DNA from: Leidyana gryllorum EB-2025a
Taxonomy: Eukaryota > Apicomplexa
NCBI GenBank assembly: GCA_048772705.1
Contig: JBLWGC010000202.1
Location: 1-64,000 of the forward strand
Reading direction: 5' to 3'
DNA: 64,000 nt
Of the stretch, positions 54,771 to 63,941 are shown piece by piece (position 1 is the stretch's first letter; each line of letters starts with the position of its first letter). The position numbers and the translations under genes are program-made. The notes below the pieces were generated by a model, which worked only from the letters and a program-made list of their open reading frames with translations, was not told the origin of the DNA and ran no database searches.

Positions 54771-57700
54771 GCTGGGGGCTGTTCTGGGAACCACGAGGCT
54801 GTGCTGTTGGAGTTCCTAGCTAACGACGAGAGGTTCCCCCGAGAACCACATGAGGACGACGTGGTGGAACAGCTCAATCGGAGAGCCAAGTTCCTCAACT
54901 TCCTCAACCTCGCTCCATTCGACCCGCCCAACGAGAGAGCGTTCGAAGACTGGGTCGACGCAGCGGCGGCGCAAATCAAGAGATTCGGACTCTGCTCCGA
55001 ACTCTTCAGAGATGCCTGGGCTCTGGTGGCAACGCCGAATGTAGCGGCAACCCTCCGTAGCCTACCGGCGGGACTCCAGTACGAGGAGATGGTCGAGAGA
55101 GTGGCGAAGAGACACTTCCGCCACTCCGACTACGTAGAGGAGCTCGAGTTAGAGATCGCTGCGGGAAAGAGAGCGGGGACAGTGCCGGATGCGGTGGCGT
55201 GGATGCGTTCGGTCTGCAGGAGATTCGTCCGAGTGAGAGACCGTCGCCAACACGACTCCCTGCTCACCGAGGGAAGGTTGCGGATGCTCTTCAAGAGAAG
55301 TTTACCCCTCGATGTGCTCGAGAGATTAAGCTATATGCCCAACCTCGACTCGCTCACGGCCTTAATGGACGGGGCTGAGTTCGCCGAAGCTGAGTGTGCT
55401 AAGAAGAGAGCGCGGACGGGTGTCCCGCTGTTTACGGCAGAGCCTCCGGCGACTGATGAGTCGATGGAAGAGAAAACGGCGGAGCCGCCCAAGGCGCCGG
55501 CCGATACCCCCAAGAAGGAGGTGGAGAAGCCTCCCTGCTTCAGGTGTGGGTTGAAGGGTCACCACTCGAAGGACTGCGAGTACAAGGAGAAAAAGTGCGA
55601 GCATTGCGACAAGAAAGGTCACGCCGCGACCACGTGTAGGGCGCTAGTAAAGCGCGATCCGAAGTCGCAGAGGATCAAGCTTCGTGTAATGGAGACCCGG
55701 GCAGGTCACGTGCTTCAGTCTAAGGAGCCGTATTCAGCCGAAGAGAAGATCGTAAGCGCGGAAGAGCTGTTGGAGATCTTGCGAAGTCGAGCAGCGAAAG
55801 TTAGAGAGCGTAAAGCGAAGCATTACCGAGAGCTCAAGGAGGCCGCCAAGAAGAAAGCAGCGGAAGAGGAGAAAGCGGACGCCAAGGTGTGCGAGGCCGA
55901 GGACTCGTCGAGCGAGACCGACGATGAAGGAGTCCTCGAGGAGACCTGCCGCCTGCTCAAAGATTACCTTGGCGAGAGAGAGGTGTATCGCTGCTCGCCG
56001 AACGGGTTCGGAAAGGCTTTCCGGATGCCCGTAAAGATCAACGGAGTAGAGTTCGAGGCGATAGTCGACACAGGAGCGGCTTTCAGTGTCTGCGGGCCTT
56101 CGTTGCGTAAGAAGTTCGGGTTAAGGGCTACCGGTGATACGGTAAACTTCGCCGGGCTGGGTACCGCGAGGGGCCGGAAGCTCGAACCTGTAAAGTTGGA
56201 GATTGGAGGGGTTGGCTTTGAGCAATCGTTTTGGGTAGTCGAGACGCATCATGACCAGTTACTAGTAGGTATGGACGCGTTGAAGACCAGCGGGCTGTTG
56301 CTGGACCCTCTCGAGGGCCAGTTACTGCCTAGGAGGGTCGAGGCGCTGATGGTTGAGCTTACGGAGGAAGAGAAGCGAGCCAATGCGGCTAAAGACGTCG
56401 TTACAGGCTACGAGATAGGGGCTACCGACGAAGAAAAGAAAGCCGAGGCTCGAGCTACGTTTCATGCGATCACGAGTCACTTGAGTCCGGAGAGGGTCTC
56501 TGAGCTGTGGGACATCTGGTGGGAGTATAAAGATGCCTGGCTGGACCCGGTGCCGGGGCGAATTAAGGTCAGCACCGCCAGCTTCGAGGTTTACGGGAAG
56601 CCGTATAGGGCAAGGTTGAGACCGCTGACCGCGGAGTTGAAGGAGGAGTTAGATAAGCAACTCCAGAGTATGCTCAAGGCTGGTGTAATCAGGCCGAGTA
56701 AGAGCCCGTGGGGTGCAAGCCCCTTATTTGTAAAGAAGAAGACTGGGGAGTGGCGGATTGTAGTAGATTACCGCCCTCTCAACGCGCAGATGGTACCGGA
56801 CGCGTACCCCCTGCCTCACGTGTGGGACCTGTGCCAATTGGCAGCCGGGCACGAGTGGTACTCGGCTCTAGATTGCGCCAACGGTTTCTGGAACGTAAGG
56901 CTAGAGGAGGGGAGTATGCCGTACACCGCGATGATCACCCACGCTGGCACTTACGAGTACACGGTGCTCCCGTTCGGAGTGCGTAATTCTCCGAGCGAGT
57001 GTCAACGCGCGTTAGATCTAGCCTTCGGTTCCGTCCGTTGCGCGACGAGGTACATTGACGATATCACCATTTGGGGTGACACGAAGGAGGAACACGACGC
57101 GACGCTGCGAGAGGTACTGGCGGCGGCGAGGGAAGCAGGGTTCTTCTTCAAGCTCAAGAAGACGGAGCTGTACAGGCGAGAGGTCAACATGCTAGGGTTT
57201 AGAGTAAGTCGGGAAGGCATCAGGCCGAGTCCGAAGAAGGTGCAGGGGATCGTAAACGCACCTGCACCCACGAATTTGAGAGAGCTACGGGAGTTCTTGG
57301 GGATGAGTAGCTACTTGAGAAAGTTCGTGCAGGATTACAGCACGATCGCGGAGCCACTGACGTCTCTCACCAAGCAGAGTCACCCCTTCGAGTGGGGTCC
57401 CGAGCAGCAACGAGCGTTCGCGCTAGTTAAGAAGGGAATCGCCGAAGCGGCCTTACTGGCCTATCCTAAGGGCCCTGGGCTGTTCGTGATTAACACGGAT
57501 GCCTGTAAGAAAGGGGTCGGGGCGGTGCTGATGCAAGCCCAGGAGGGGACGCTGGTGACCCTGGAATATGCTAGTAAGAAGTTGACTGACGCGGAGACCA
57601 GGTGGAGCACGTCGGAACAGGAAGCATTCGCAGTGGTGTGGGCTGTAAAGAAGTTCCACGACTACATCCGCACCCGCAAGACCTTCGTAATTACGGACCA

Positions 57701-59321
57701 TGCCGCGCTGAAGTATTTCAACGCGATGCAGGATGGCAAGTTCCTGCGCTGGTCGCTGTTCTTACAGCAGTACGACTTGGAGTTCATCTACCTAGAAGGG
57801 GAGGACAACGTCGTGGCCGATTACTTGTCGCGGCACCCAGCAGATGACGAAGGCGGGATAGATATGGAAGAGTATTGCGTGCCGCTCTTCGAGGCTGAGG
57901 CAGTCGCGCAGATCTGGCCACCCCCGTTGCTCCCGTCGATCCCTCAGTTACGAGAGGCGTCTAAATCGATCCCTCCGGGAGAGGAGAATCTGATAAGAAA
58001 AGGGCCGGAAGGCCTGTATTACAAAATAGGGAGTACGAAGCTGTGGATTCCACCAGACTGGCGAGAGACCCTCTTATACTGGTTCCACTGCGGGAAGGCC
58101 GGGATGCACGTGGCGGTAAACCGGATGCTGAGGCTTATGCGGCAGTGGGTCTACTGGCCAGGGATGTCCGAGCAGGCCGCAGAGTATGTCAGGGCGTGCA
58201 TCGTGTGTCAGCGACTCCGTAAGCCGACGAAGCGGGCCCTCGTGGGCATGTTGACTAAGCCGTGGCCGTGCGAGATAGTCAGTATCGACCTCGTCGGGCC
58301 GAGACGATGGAAAGGGGAAGCTTACTGGTGGGTGGTGATCGTGGATCATTACTCGCGATTCATGGTAGTGGAGGTACTGTGGGAGCCCCCAACGGCCAAG
58401 AGCGTGGCCAAGGCCCTCCGGGAGAAGTGGCTCTATACCTTCCAGGTCCCTACCGCGATACTTACCGACAGAGGATCGGTGTTCCAGGGGGCTGCCTTTC
58501 GCGAGCTTGTGGACATCGAAATGGGGTGTACCCACTACTTCACCACGGCTCATTACCCGCAAGGCAACGGGATCAACGAGGCCTCGCACGAGTTTCTCAA
58601 GCGGGGCGTTGACGCTCTGGTAGCCGAGGGCACCGCGGAGCCGCTGGAGACTCTGGTCGCGTCGCTAGTGATGGCCTATAACGCCACGCCCCATGTAGCT
58701 ACGGCGCGGTCGCCGTTCTACATGTTGATGGGGTTCGAGCCGGCGATCGCCGGGTGGCAGGCGCTGCGACAAGACAACAACGAGGCTAGAGTCGCGCAAC
58801 AGCGCGCCCACCGGTTGCAAGGGTACGTAGGATGGGTGTTAGCGCAGCGAACACGGGCGCTGGAGGCGCAACCCGCCAAGGCGATAGCAGTAGGAGACTG
58901 GGTCCTGACCGAGGCGTCCAAGGAAGCCCGAGACGCTATGCTGCAAGCAGATCTCCACGGCCCCACGTCGTCTAGCTTCCGCCACTCCCTGCCGTGTCGC
59001 GTGGTGCGAGTCCGGGACGGTAGTGCCACAGTGGCGCACCTGGGCCGGGCCGAGGAGCTGCGTACAGTAGCGCTCCGGAAGCTCACCCCACTGCCCGCTG
59101 CTATCCCCGGGTCACTCTTCCAACTTACCGTCGACCACGTGGAGAAGAACGAGGGGCAGTGGCTACGAGAGAGGCCTTTGAATCGGGGCTGGCCCAAGGA
59201 CGTTACGGTGGAGGATGTCGTCTTGCAGGGGCGAGCGCGCGTGGAAGATCCGCTACGACCCACGGCGGACGGCCCGCCCGCTAAGAAGCGCCGCGCGCCC
59301 TCTAGAGTGGTAATCGATTGA
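54690..59321 (+). CDS. Gag-pol polyprotein of the LTR retrotransposon
   Basis: One frame of 1,543 residues. Parts in order: gag-like helical region (about 1-250), two CCHC zinc knuckles near 280-315, a charged linker, an aspartic protease with 'VDTGAAFSVCG' near 458, reverse transcriptase with 'YIDD' near 787, RNase H from about 930, and an integrase with an N-terminal zinc-binding part near 1,130 and catalytic core from about 1,195. No chromodomain is apparent. Gag and pol are in one frame, so a family-typical frameshift is not needed. Start 54690 lies within the LTR. GC content and codon use differ somewhat from flanking host genes. Confidence 0.93.
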   Translation: MSDTPMLSKPIGTPAASEVNVSHSHGSAGGCSGNHEAVLLEFLANDERFPREPHEDDVVEQLNRRAKFLNFLNLAPFDPPNERAFEDWVDAAAAQIKRFGLCSELFRDAWALVATPNVAATLRSLPAGLQYEEMVERVAKRHFRHSDYVEELELEIAAGKRAGTVPDAVAWMRSVCRRFVRVRDRRQHDSLLTEGRLRMLFKRSLPLDVLERLSYMPNLDSLTALMDGAEFAEAECAKKRARTGVPLFTAEPPATDESMEEKTAEPPKAPADTPKKEVEKPPCFRCGLKGHHSKDCEYKEKKCEHCDKKGHAATTCRALVKRDPKSQRIKLRVMETRAGHVLQSKEPYSAEEKIVSAEELLEILRSRAAKVRERKAKHYRELKEAAKKKAAEEEKADAKVCEAEDSSSETDDEGVLEETCRLLKDYLGEREVYRCSPNGFGKAFRMPVKINGVEFEAIVDTGAAFSVCGPSLRKKFGLRATGDTVNFAGLGTARGRKLEPVKLEIGGVGFEQSFWVVETHHDQLLVGMDALKTSGLLLDPLEGQLLPRRVEALMVELTEEEKRANAAKDVVTGYEIGATDEEKKAEARATFHAITSHLSPERVSELWDIWWEYKDAWLDPVPGRIKVSTASFEVYGKPYRARLRPLTAELKEELDKQLQSMLKAGVIRPSKSPWGASPLFVKKKTGEWRIVVDYRPLNAQMVPDAYPLPHVWDLCQLAAGHEWYSALDCANGFWNVRLEEGSMPYTAMITHAGTYEYTVLPFGVRNSPSECQRALDLAFGSVRCATRYIDDITIWGDTKEEHDATLREVLAAAREAGFFFKLKKTELYRREVNMLGFRVSREGIRPSPKKVQGIVNAPAPTNLRELREFLGMSSYLRKFVQDYSTIAEPLTSLTKQSHPFEWGPEQQRAFALVKKGIAEAALLAYPKGPGLFVINTDACKKGVGAVLMQAQEGTLVTLEYASKKLTDAETRWSTSEQEAFAVVWAVKKFHDYIRTRKTFVITDHAALKYFNAMQDGKFLRWSLFLQQYDLEFIYLEGEDNVVADYLSRHPADDEGGIDMEEYCVPLFEAEAVAQIWPPPLLPSIPQLREASKSIPPGEENLIRKGPEGLYYKIGSTKLWIPPDWRETLLYWFHCGKAGMHVAVNRMLRLMRQWVYWPGMSEQAAEYVRACIVCQRLRKPTKRALVGMLTKPWPCEIVSIDLVGPRRWKGEAYWWVVIVDHYSRFMVVEVLWEPPTAKSVAKALREKWLYTFQVPTAILTDRGSVFQGAAFRELVDIEMGCTHYFTTAHYPQGNGINEASHEFLKRGVDALVAEGTAEPLETLVASLVMAYNATPHVATARSPFYMLMGFEPAIAGWQALRQDNNEARVAQQRAHRLQGYVGWVLAQRTRALEAQPAKAIAVGDWVLTEASKEARDAMLQADLHGPTSSSFRHSLPCRVVRVRDGSATVAHLGRAEELRTVALRKLTPLPAAIPGSLFQLTVDHVEKNEGQWLRERPLNRGWPKDVTVEDVVLQGRARVEDPLRPTADGPPAKKRRAPSRVVID

Positions 59322-59342
59322 GGGACTCGGCGGGAGGGGAGC

Positions 59343-59521
59343 TGAGCGGTCAGGCGCAGTGAGGCAAAACGCGAAGGCAATGTTATGTCGCCGACATCCT
59401 TTTAGTCTTTTGTAAATAGATCAGAGCTAGTTGATAACTAATGAGCGACACGCCTATGTTGAGTAAGCCTATAGGAACCCCCGCAGCCTCGGAGGTTAAC
59501 GTGAGCCATTCACACGGCTCA
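59343..59521 (+). repeat. 3' LTR, 179 bp
   Basis: Second copy of the direct repeat at 54592-54770, with no differences seen by eye. It begins 21 bp after the gag-pol stop codon. Confidence 0.9.
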
Positions 59522-59624
59522 TGTACACGTTAAATGCAGGGAAGTGTGCGGTGTTCATGACAGTAAGAGAGTTCCGACAGTAGCAGTGAGCGGCGATGAA
59601 TGGGGCTGCGATATCTGATGGAGT

Positions 59625-60101
59625 TTAGCCCCCGATGAGGGCGTCGTTGCCTCGGCCGAATTGACGTCTGCGTCTCTCTTTGCCGAGGGTGATGATATCC
59701 TCGTTGTTGAGGAGATTCGCACCGCTGGAGCGAGTACCGCCCCGAATCCAGGCCCGATTGCCGTCACCAAACTGAGAGTCGTCAACTTCGTCTCCCAAAC
59801 CGATAATCGAGCCGTCGTTCGCCACGTTCAAGCCTTGTGAACTTCGATCTCCGAACAAGTTGGCGACCGGTCCATCGTTGAGAGCAGAAATGGGTGCGTT
59901 GATCAGTCCAATGCTTTGGGGATTGTAGTAGCCATCATCCCACAACCAGCTGCGGCCGTAGGAGGTGTAAGGATAGCCACCCCAGAAACCCTGAGCAGAG
60001 CGAGCCCCGGCAAAAGTGGGGGCTGTGGGCTGGGAGCAGCCGTACCAGAAGGTGGCCAGCGCCGAAGGGGCGAAGAGTAGCAAACCTCCAATAGCTTTCA
60101 T
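59625..60101 (-). CDS. Secreted protein, divergent Q-F-G-x-x-N family member D
   Basis: 158 residues from ATG 60101, with a signal peptide (MKAIGGLLLFAPSALA). An aromatic Gly/Tyr/Trp segment ('WGGYPYTSYGRSWLWDDGYY') precedes repeats of the type 'LGDEVDDSQFGDGNRAWI' and 'LGKERRRRQFGRGNDALI'. An 'N(D/N)xxIIxLG' lead comes before each. The Q-F-G-x-G-N spacing links it to members A-C across the retrotransposon. The cores here are longer and more basic, and a third, weaker unit ('FGDRSSQGLNVANDGSI') is visible. Function unknown. Confidence 0.68.
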   Translation of the reverse strand: MKAIGGLLLFAPSALATFWYGCSQPTAPTFAGARSAQGFWGGYPYTSYGRSWLWDDGYYNPQSIGLINAPISALNDGPVANLFGDRSSQGLNVANDGSIIGLGDEVDDSQFGDGNRAWIRGGTRSSGANLLNNEDIITLGKERRRRQFGRGNDALIGG

Positions 60102-60618
60102 TATTGCAAGTCGTAACTGTTTGTTTGCGTGCCACCGGCCGATTTTTTCCCTCACCCGTTATCACGTGGGTATTCCTTCTGCCATACTCTGCCCCACAGA
60201 GGGCAAACCGCTGACACCCACCCTTTCAGTATATTCTCAGACAATCCGTGTCATCAGCAGAGTCGCCGCGATCTAATATCAGTCTAAGCGATCGCAACCG
60301 ATCTTCGGCACGCAACCTCACCGGACGGCCGAAATACCCTCGAACCGCTCGAACCGCTCTGTCCCAAAAGTCGTCGGCCCCCATCACAACCGTTGGGCTC
60401 AGAAACTCGTAGAGATTACCTCTTTACCTCGAACAATTTGCACTTTCCACACAGTCAATTAGATTCCCCACACACACCGGTTTCGGCACATTGGGACAGG
60501 GCTCATGGCGAAGACGAGTCCCTATCGACGAGAAAGCATCAAATTGCACACAGTCACTGAGCAGAGAGTGTCCATTGCGCTGAGAGATAATGTCGCGCGC
60601 CACGAATCCTGCTGCCGA
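60102..60618. other. Intergenic stretch
   Basis: About 520 bp between two secreted-protein genes. There is no open frame with protein-like character; it is probably the promoter of member D plus the 3' flank of the next gene. Confidence 0.5.
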
Positions 60619-60927
60619 CTAATACCACCGGGGCCGCCGGTAGTATGGGCGTCGGTAGTAATAAGGCGGTCTCCGATAGTAATAAGGTCTGCCATAGCCA
60701 TACCATCCATACGGATCATCGCCATAGTAATACGAATAGGGATAAGACCCATCGGGGTAGATTATAATATCTTGCGGCGATCGCCCTCCACCGACCCCTG
60801 CCGCTGTCTGGGGTTGGTACACACCCGCTGGGCCTATGGGCATCGGTACCAGCGGGGGAGAGTGCGCATGGGAACCAACCGCACAAGAGACAGTGAGCGA
60901 GGCCAATAGAGTGGATGAGAATCTCAT
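60619..60927 (-). CDS. Small secreted Tyr/Arg/Pro-rich protein
   Basis: 102 residues from ATG 60927 with a signal peptide (MRFSSTLLASLTVSCAVGSHA). The mature part ends in a low-complexity run of YY, RRP and DGSYPY motifs ('PYYYRRPPYYYRRPYYRRP'). Such Tyr/Arg/Pro tails occur in matrix, wall or adhesive proteins that crosslink or stack. No Cys occurs outside the signal. A longer N-terminus from 60963 has no support, because it would bury the signal peptide. Confidence 0.65.
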   Translation of the reverse strand: MRFSSTLLASLTVSCAVGSHAHSPPLVPMPIGPAGVYQPQTAAGVGGGRSPQDIIIYPDGSYPYSYYYGDDPYGWYGYGRPYYYRRPPYYYRRPYYRRPRWY

Positions 60928-61038
60928 CCTGTGGCAAGGGAACCACTGTCTAAGCAGTCGCAAGTTTTCCCCTCAGGCGTCGGCATTGGGTATTCCTCTC
61001 TCTGTGTCCAAAATGTGACGAGATTATTTTCTTCCTAA

Positions 61039-61518
61039 ATGGCGGTTCAATTTGTGGACTACAATGACTGTGAGGCTGCCAAAGCCTTGGCAGAGATCCT
61101 GACCGATATGAAAAACGCTTCCTTCATCACTAAGGATATCGCAAATCAGCTCTACCGAAATGGCTTGGAGGTAAGGGAGAGTCCAAGTGACACATTCGTT
61201 CAATATGATGCTGCTTAGGCTATCCGTCATGTACTCTGTACTGCCCCCGACCGAGTCAACTTTGAGGCAGGGGGTCGACTCTTAGCTTTCCGAAACCATC
61301 GCAACACCTGGACTCTTTGGGGACGGGTCGCAGCCATCAAAATGAGCAGACCGACTCGCAAACGCGCTTACGACACCCATACTGTGTCATATGTCACCTC
61401 CACTATTCCTACCCCCAAACCCATCAAGATATTCTGTGTCTCAGAAGCCAAAGACGGTCAAGCCGCCACAGCCCCTGGAGCCGCCGGAGCAGGTGGAGGA
61501 GGCGGAGCCCGCGTATAA
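61039..61518 (+). CDS. Unrecognised small protein, two exons
   Basis: Exons 61039-61170 and 61219-61518 give 143 residues; the intron is 48 nt (gtaagg...cttag). It starts 'MAVQFVDYNDCEAAKALAEI', is helical, then has a beta-like middle ('RLLAFRNHRNTWTLWGRVA') and a short Ala/Gly-rich end. There is no signal peptide. No family was recognised. The compact fold and housekeeping-like composition suggest a conserved intracellular protein. It is divergent from the secreted gene at 60619 (111 bp). Confidence 0.6.
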
Positions 61519-61645
61519 TAATTATTTGGTCTCAAGATGTCTCTAACTGCGCCGACACGGAGCAGACAGCCCCTCAGTCTAAACACCGCACCTCCTTCAC
61601 CCGAGCATATATACACACACACAGACACACATCCCCTAAAAACAC

Positions 61646-62758
61646 TCACTTGGAGGCCAAGAGAGTGGCCCTGGCGGCCTCGAATTCTGCAATTTCTTCA
61701 CCACTCAATTGAAGCTCAAAAACTTTGCCACCCCGAGCGGCTTTCTCTGCACCTTCGAGGATGTGCATCAAGGCGACAATGTACGCTCTGTGAACAGGAG
61801 GTTCGGCTTTCGGGTCAAGGATAGCTTTGGCCAGTCGTCGGTAGAACTCTATGTGCTCTCCACGTGGAAGCGCGTAAGTTTCAGCTTGGAGTGATTTCGG
61901 CTCTTTCGGATTGTCCCCGCGGTACACCACCATTCTGTTCTCCGGATTGATACCAAAGTCAGGGTGGTCGGGTTTCATATCTTGCAGAATCTGTGTCTCC
62001 TGACAGTCCAAGTGCTGAACCTGGGCACTCGCCTCAGTTCCATGCAACGTCAAACGAGCCGCCAACGGCGTACGCACACAAACCGAAGCGTTCACGATGG
62101 CCTGGAGCTCACCATAGTCCAACACTGCATGAGCAAAGTCGTCTGCTTGATCCGCTCCCCGTTGACGTCCGAGCTTTAGAAGAACAGCCTTGGGCAGCCC
62201 AAACAACACTAGCGCTTGATCAATAACATGCGGGCCCAAATCCCACCAAATTCCCGAACATGGCTGGTCGTGTTCACGCCATCGGTCACGGATCTGTGGC
62301 CTCAAACGATCAAAACGACTCTCGTACAACCTTGGCTGACCCAATTTGCCCGTTTCCAACGCATCCTTCACACCCAGAAACTCAGCATCCCAACGTCTGT
62401 TCTGGTAAACACACAGATGCTTTCCTTTACTCTTCGCCAAAGCCACCAACTCTCGCGCCTCCTCAACTGTTTCGGTGAACGGCTTGTCGCACACCACGTG
62501 CTTATCGTTCTCAATTGCCAATTTGGTAAGTTTGTAGTGAGTCAAATTCGGGGTGGCCAACACCACCAAGTCAACCTCGGGATGCGTGCAAGCTTCCTCA
62601 TACGTCGCCACAACAATAGCCTCGGAAAAGTCTGCCAAGACCTTCTCCTTGTTGCTGCTAGCAATCACGTGCAGCTTGAGCTCGGGCACCCGAATGATGT
62701 ATGGGGCGTGCAATGTCTTGCCAGCGAATCCATACCCAACCAAGCCAACGCGTATCAT
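61646..62758 (-). CDS. Gfo/Idh/MocA-family dehydrogenase, YdgJ-like
   Basis: A 370-residue NAD(P)-dependent oxidoreductase of sugars or inositols. It is N-terminal Rossmann 'VGLVGYGFAGKTLHAPYI', then 'VVLATPNLTHYKL' and the family Lys in 'HVVCDKPFTETVEEAREL'. 'NRRWDAEFL', 'SRFDRLRPQIRDRWRE' and 'GIWWDLGPHVIDQALVLFG' match E. coli YdgJ (scyllo-inositol 2-dehydrogenase) closely as I recall it. The gene has no intron, unlike most of the window, which with its bacterial-type sequence suggests gene transfer. The start at 62758 gives the proper Rossmann N-terminus. The 5' flank holds CACACGTGTGTGC at 62808-62820. Substrate not settled. Confidence 0.9.
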   Translation of the reverse strand: MIRVGLVGYGFAGKTLHAPYIIRVPELKLHVIASSNKEKVLADFSEAIVVATYEEACTHPEVDLVVLATPNLTHYKLTKLAIENDKHVVCDKPFTETVEEARELVALAKSKGKHLCVYQNRRWDAEFLGVKDALETGKLGQPRLYESRFDRLRPQIRDRWREHDQPCSGIWWDLGPHVIDQALVLFGLPKAVLLKLGRQRGADQADDFAHAVLDYGELQAIVNASVCVRTPLAARLTLHGTEASAQVQHLDCQETQILQDMKPDHPDFGINPENRMVVYRGDNPKEPKSLQAETYALPRGEHIEFYRRLAKAILDPKAEPPVHRAYIVALMHILEGAEKAARGGKVFELQLSGEEIAEFEAARATLLASK

Positions 62759-62857
62759 TGTTGTGTACCACAAATTCTGAATTTGTAGTTTAATGCTCTC
62801 AACCCTTCGCACACGTGTGTGCTTTCGGCCAACTCTATCTAGCTAGCGATGTCCATA

Positions 62858-63941
62858 TTACTCAATGCGGCCAGCTGTGAATCCTGCTTTATGCTCAGCA
62901 GCCATATTCATCAGATTATCAAACTCCTTTTCTGTGGCCTGACGTGGCTGGAAGATCTTGTTGCGGTCGAATCGGTTCCATGGCTCTTCGTCTTCGGAAT
63001 CAACATCTTCACCTAGCCTAGCCCTTTTAGTGTCACGCATCTGCACAAAGTGGCGATTACACCGCGAACAATTCTGTATAAACTCACATTAAGCTCCAGT
63101 TGACGTTTCCTCTGCGCAGCGCCCGACTTGCCCCACAAGTCTTGTTTCTGGATTGCGCGGTTGAACTTATCAGCTGCACCGCGGGTGTCTCCGAAGGCAC
63201 CTTCTCGGGTCAGTTCCATTAGAGACTTTTGTGGCACATCGGACTCATCAAAGTCGCGAGTATATTGCATCGCCACGACTTGTCCACCAGATTTATCCTT
63301 GAGGTCCCGATACTCATCGAGACTCATAATTCCCTGTACGACGGCAGGTTTTGTTGGTACGTTGTCTTTGTCTTCGCCTTGGTCGTCATTCTTCACTAAT
63401 TCGGAGGTGGCAGCACCCTGAGCTGCAGATAGTGCCTCGCGTATCATCTCCATTCGATTGGCATGATCGGCGGCCTCCTTATCTGTGACTTCGCGCAGTT
63501 CAGCTCGCTTATCGTCGGCTTCGCCCTGAATATCTGCTTCCTCTCGAGCGTCTCGAGAAACTGCAGCAGTCAAATGCTGTTTCAAGTCGTGTGCCAGGTT
63601 GAGCGGGCAGTCTGACGGTTTACGAAAGGAGAGGACTACCGGTTTGGCTCCCGGCACTGCAACCATGTCAACGGCACTGAGAGTATAGGCTTCGCAGAGA
63701 TGGCGGACCTTTTTGCGGAGCTGCAAGAGCATAAGAGAAGGGGAAGAGGGGTATGTAGCCTCACCTGTCGGGGCTCGAGCTCGCCCACATTGATTACATT
63801 GCCCTTGTCCAATTGTTTGAAGAGTCTGTGGGTTGTGACAGCGGCCTCGCGGCCCACCTTGCGAACCAATGCAGCGCATAGTCGCTCAACTTCCGCGTGG
63901 TCCACCCGTCGCTTCCAAAGAGTTTGGTCTTGGTCGCTCAT
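62858..63941 (-). CDS. Unrecognised, mostly helical protein, three exons
   Basis: ATG 63941 opens 'MSDQDQTLWKRRVDHAEVER'; a first exon of about 60 residues, a second of about 210 and a third of about 55 are separated by introns near 63760-63715 and 63085-63035. The middle is charged and helical, with 'VAMQYTRDFDESDVPQKSLM' and 'KQDLWGKSGAAQRKRQLELN'. The end reads 'EPWNRFDRNKIFQPRQATEK'. The pattern faintly recalls DUF3752/GPALPP-type nuclear proteins, but not enough to name it. No signal peptide. It is head-to-tail upstream of the YdgJ-like gene. Confidence 0.5.

Larger units (their letters stand above)
54592..59521 (+). mobile_element. Ty3/gypsy-type LTR retrotransposon, whole-looking and recent
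   Basis: A 4.9-kb element bounded by two 179-bp direct repeats that I read as identical, so the insertion is young. Between them is one long gag-pol frame in the order gag, zinc knuckles, protease, reverse transcriptase, RNase H, integrase, which is the Ty3/gypsy order. 'ATGT' precedes the left repeat (54588-54591) and occurs at 59521-59524, a possible 4-bp target duplication that shares the last base of the LTR. It splits a cluster of small secreted-protein genes. No breaks were seen. Confidence 0.93.

Noticed and set aside
58074-58589. Antisense open frame within the retrotransposon
   Set aside because: A shadow of the integrase region with no independent features.
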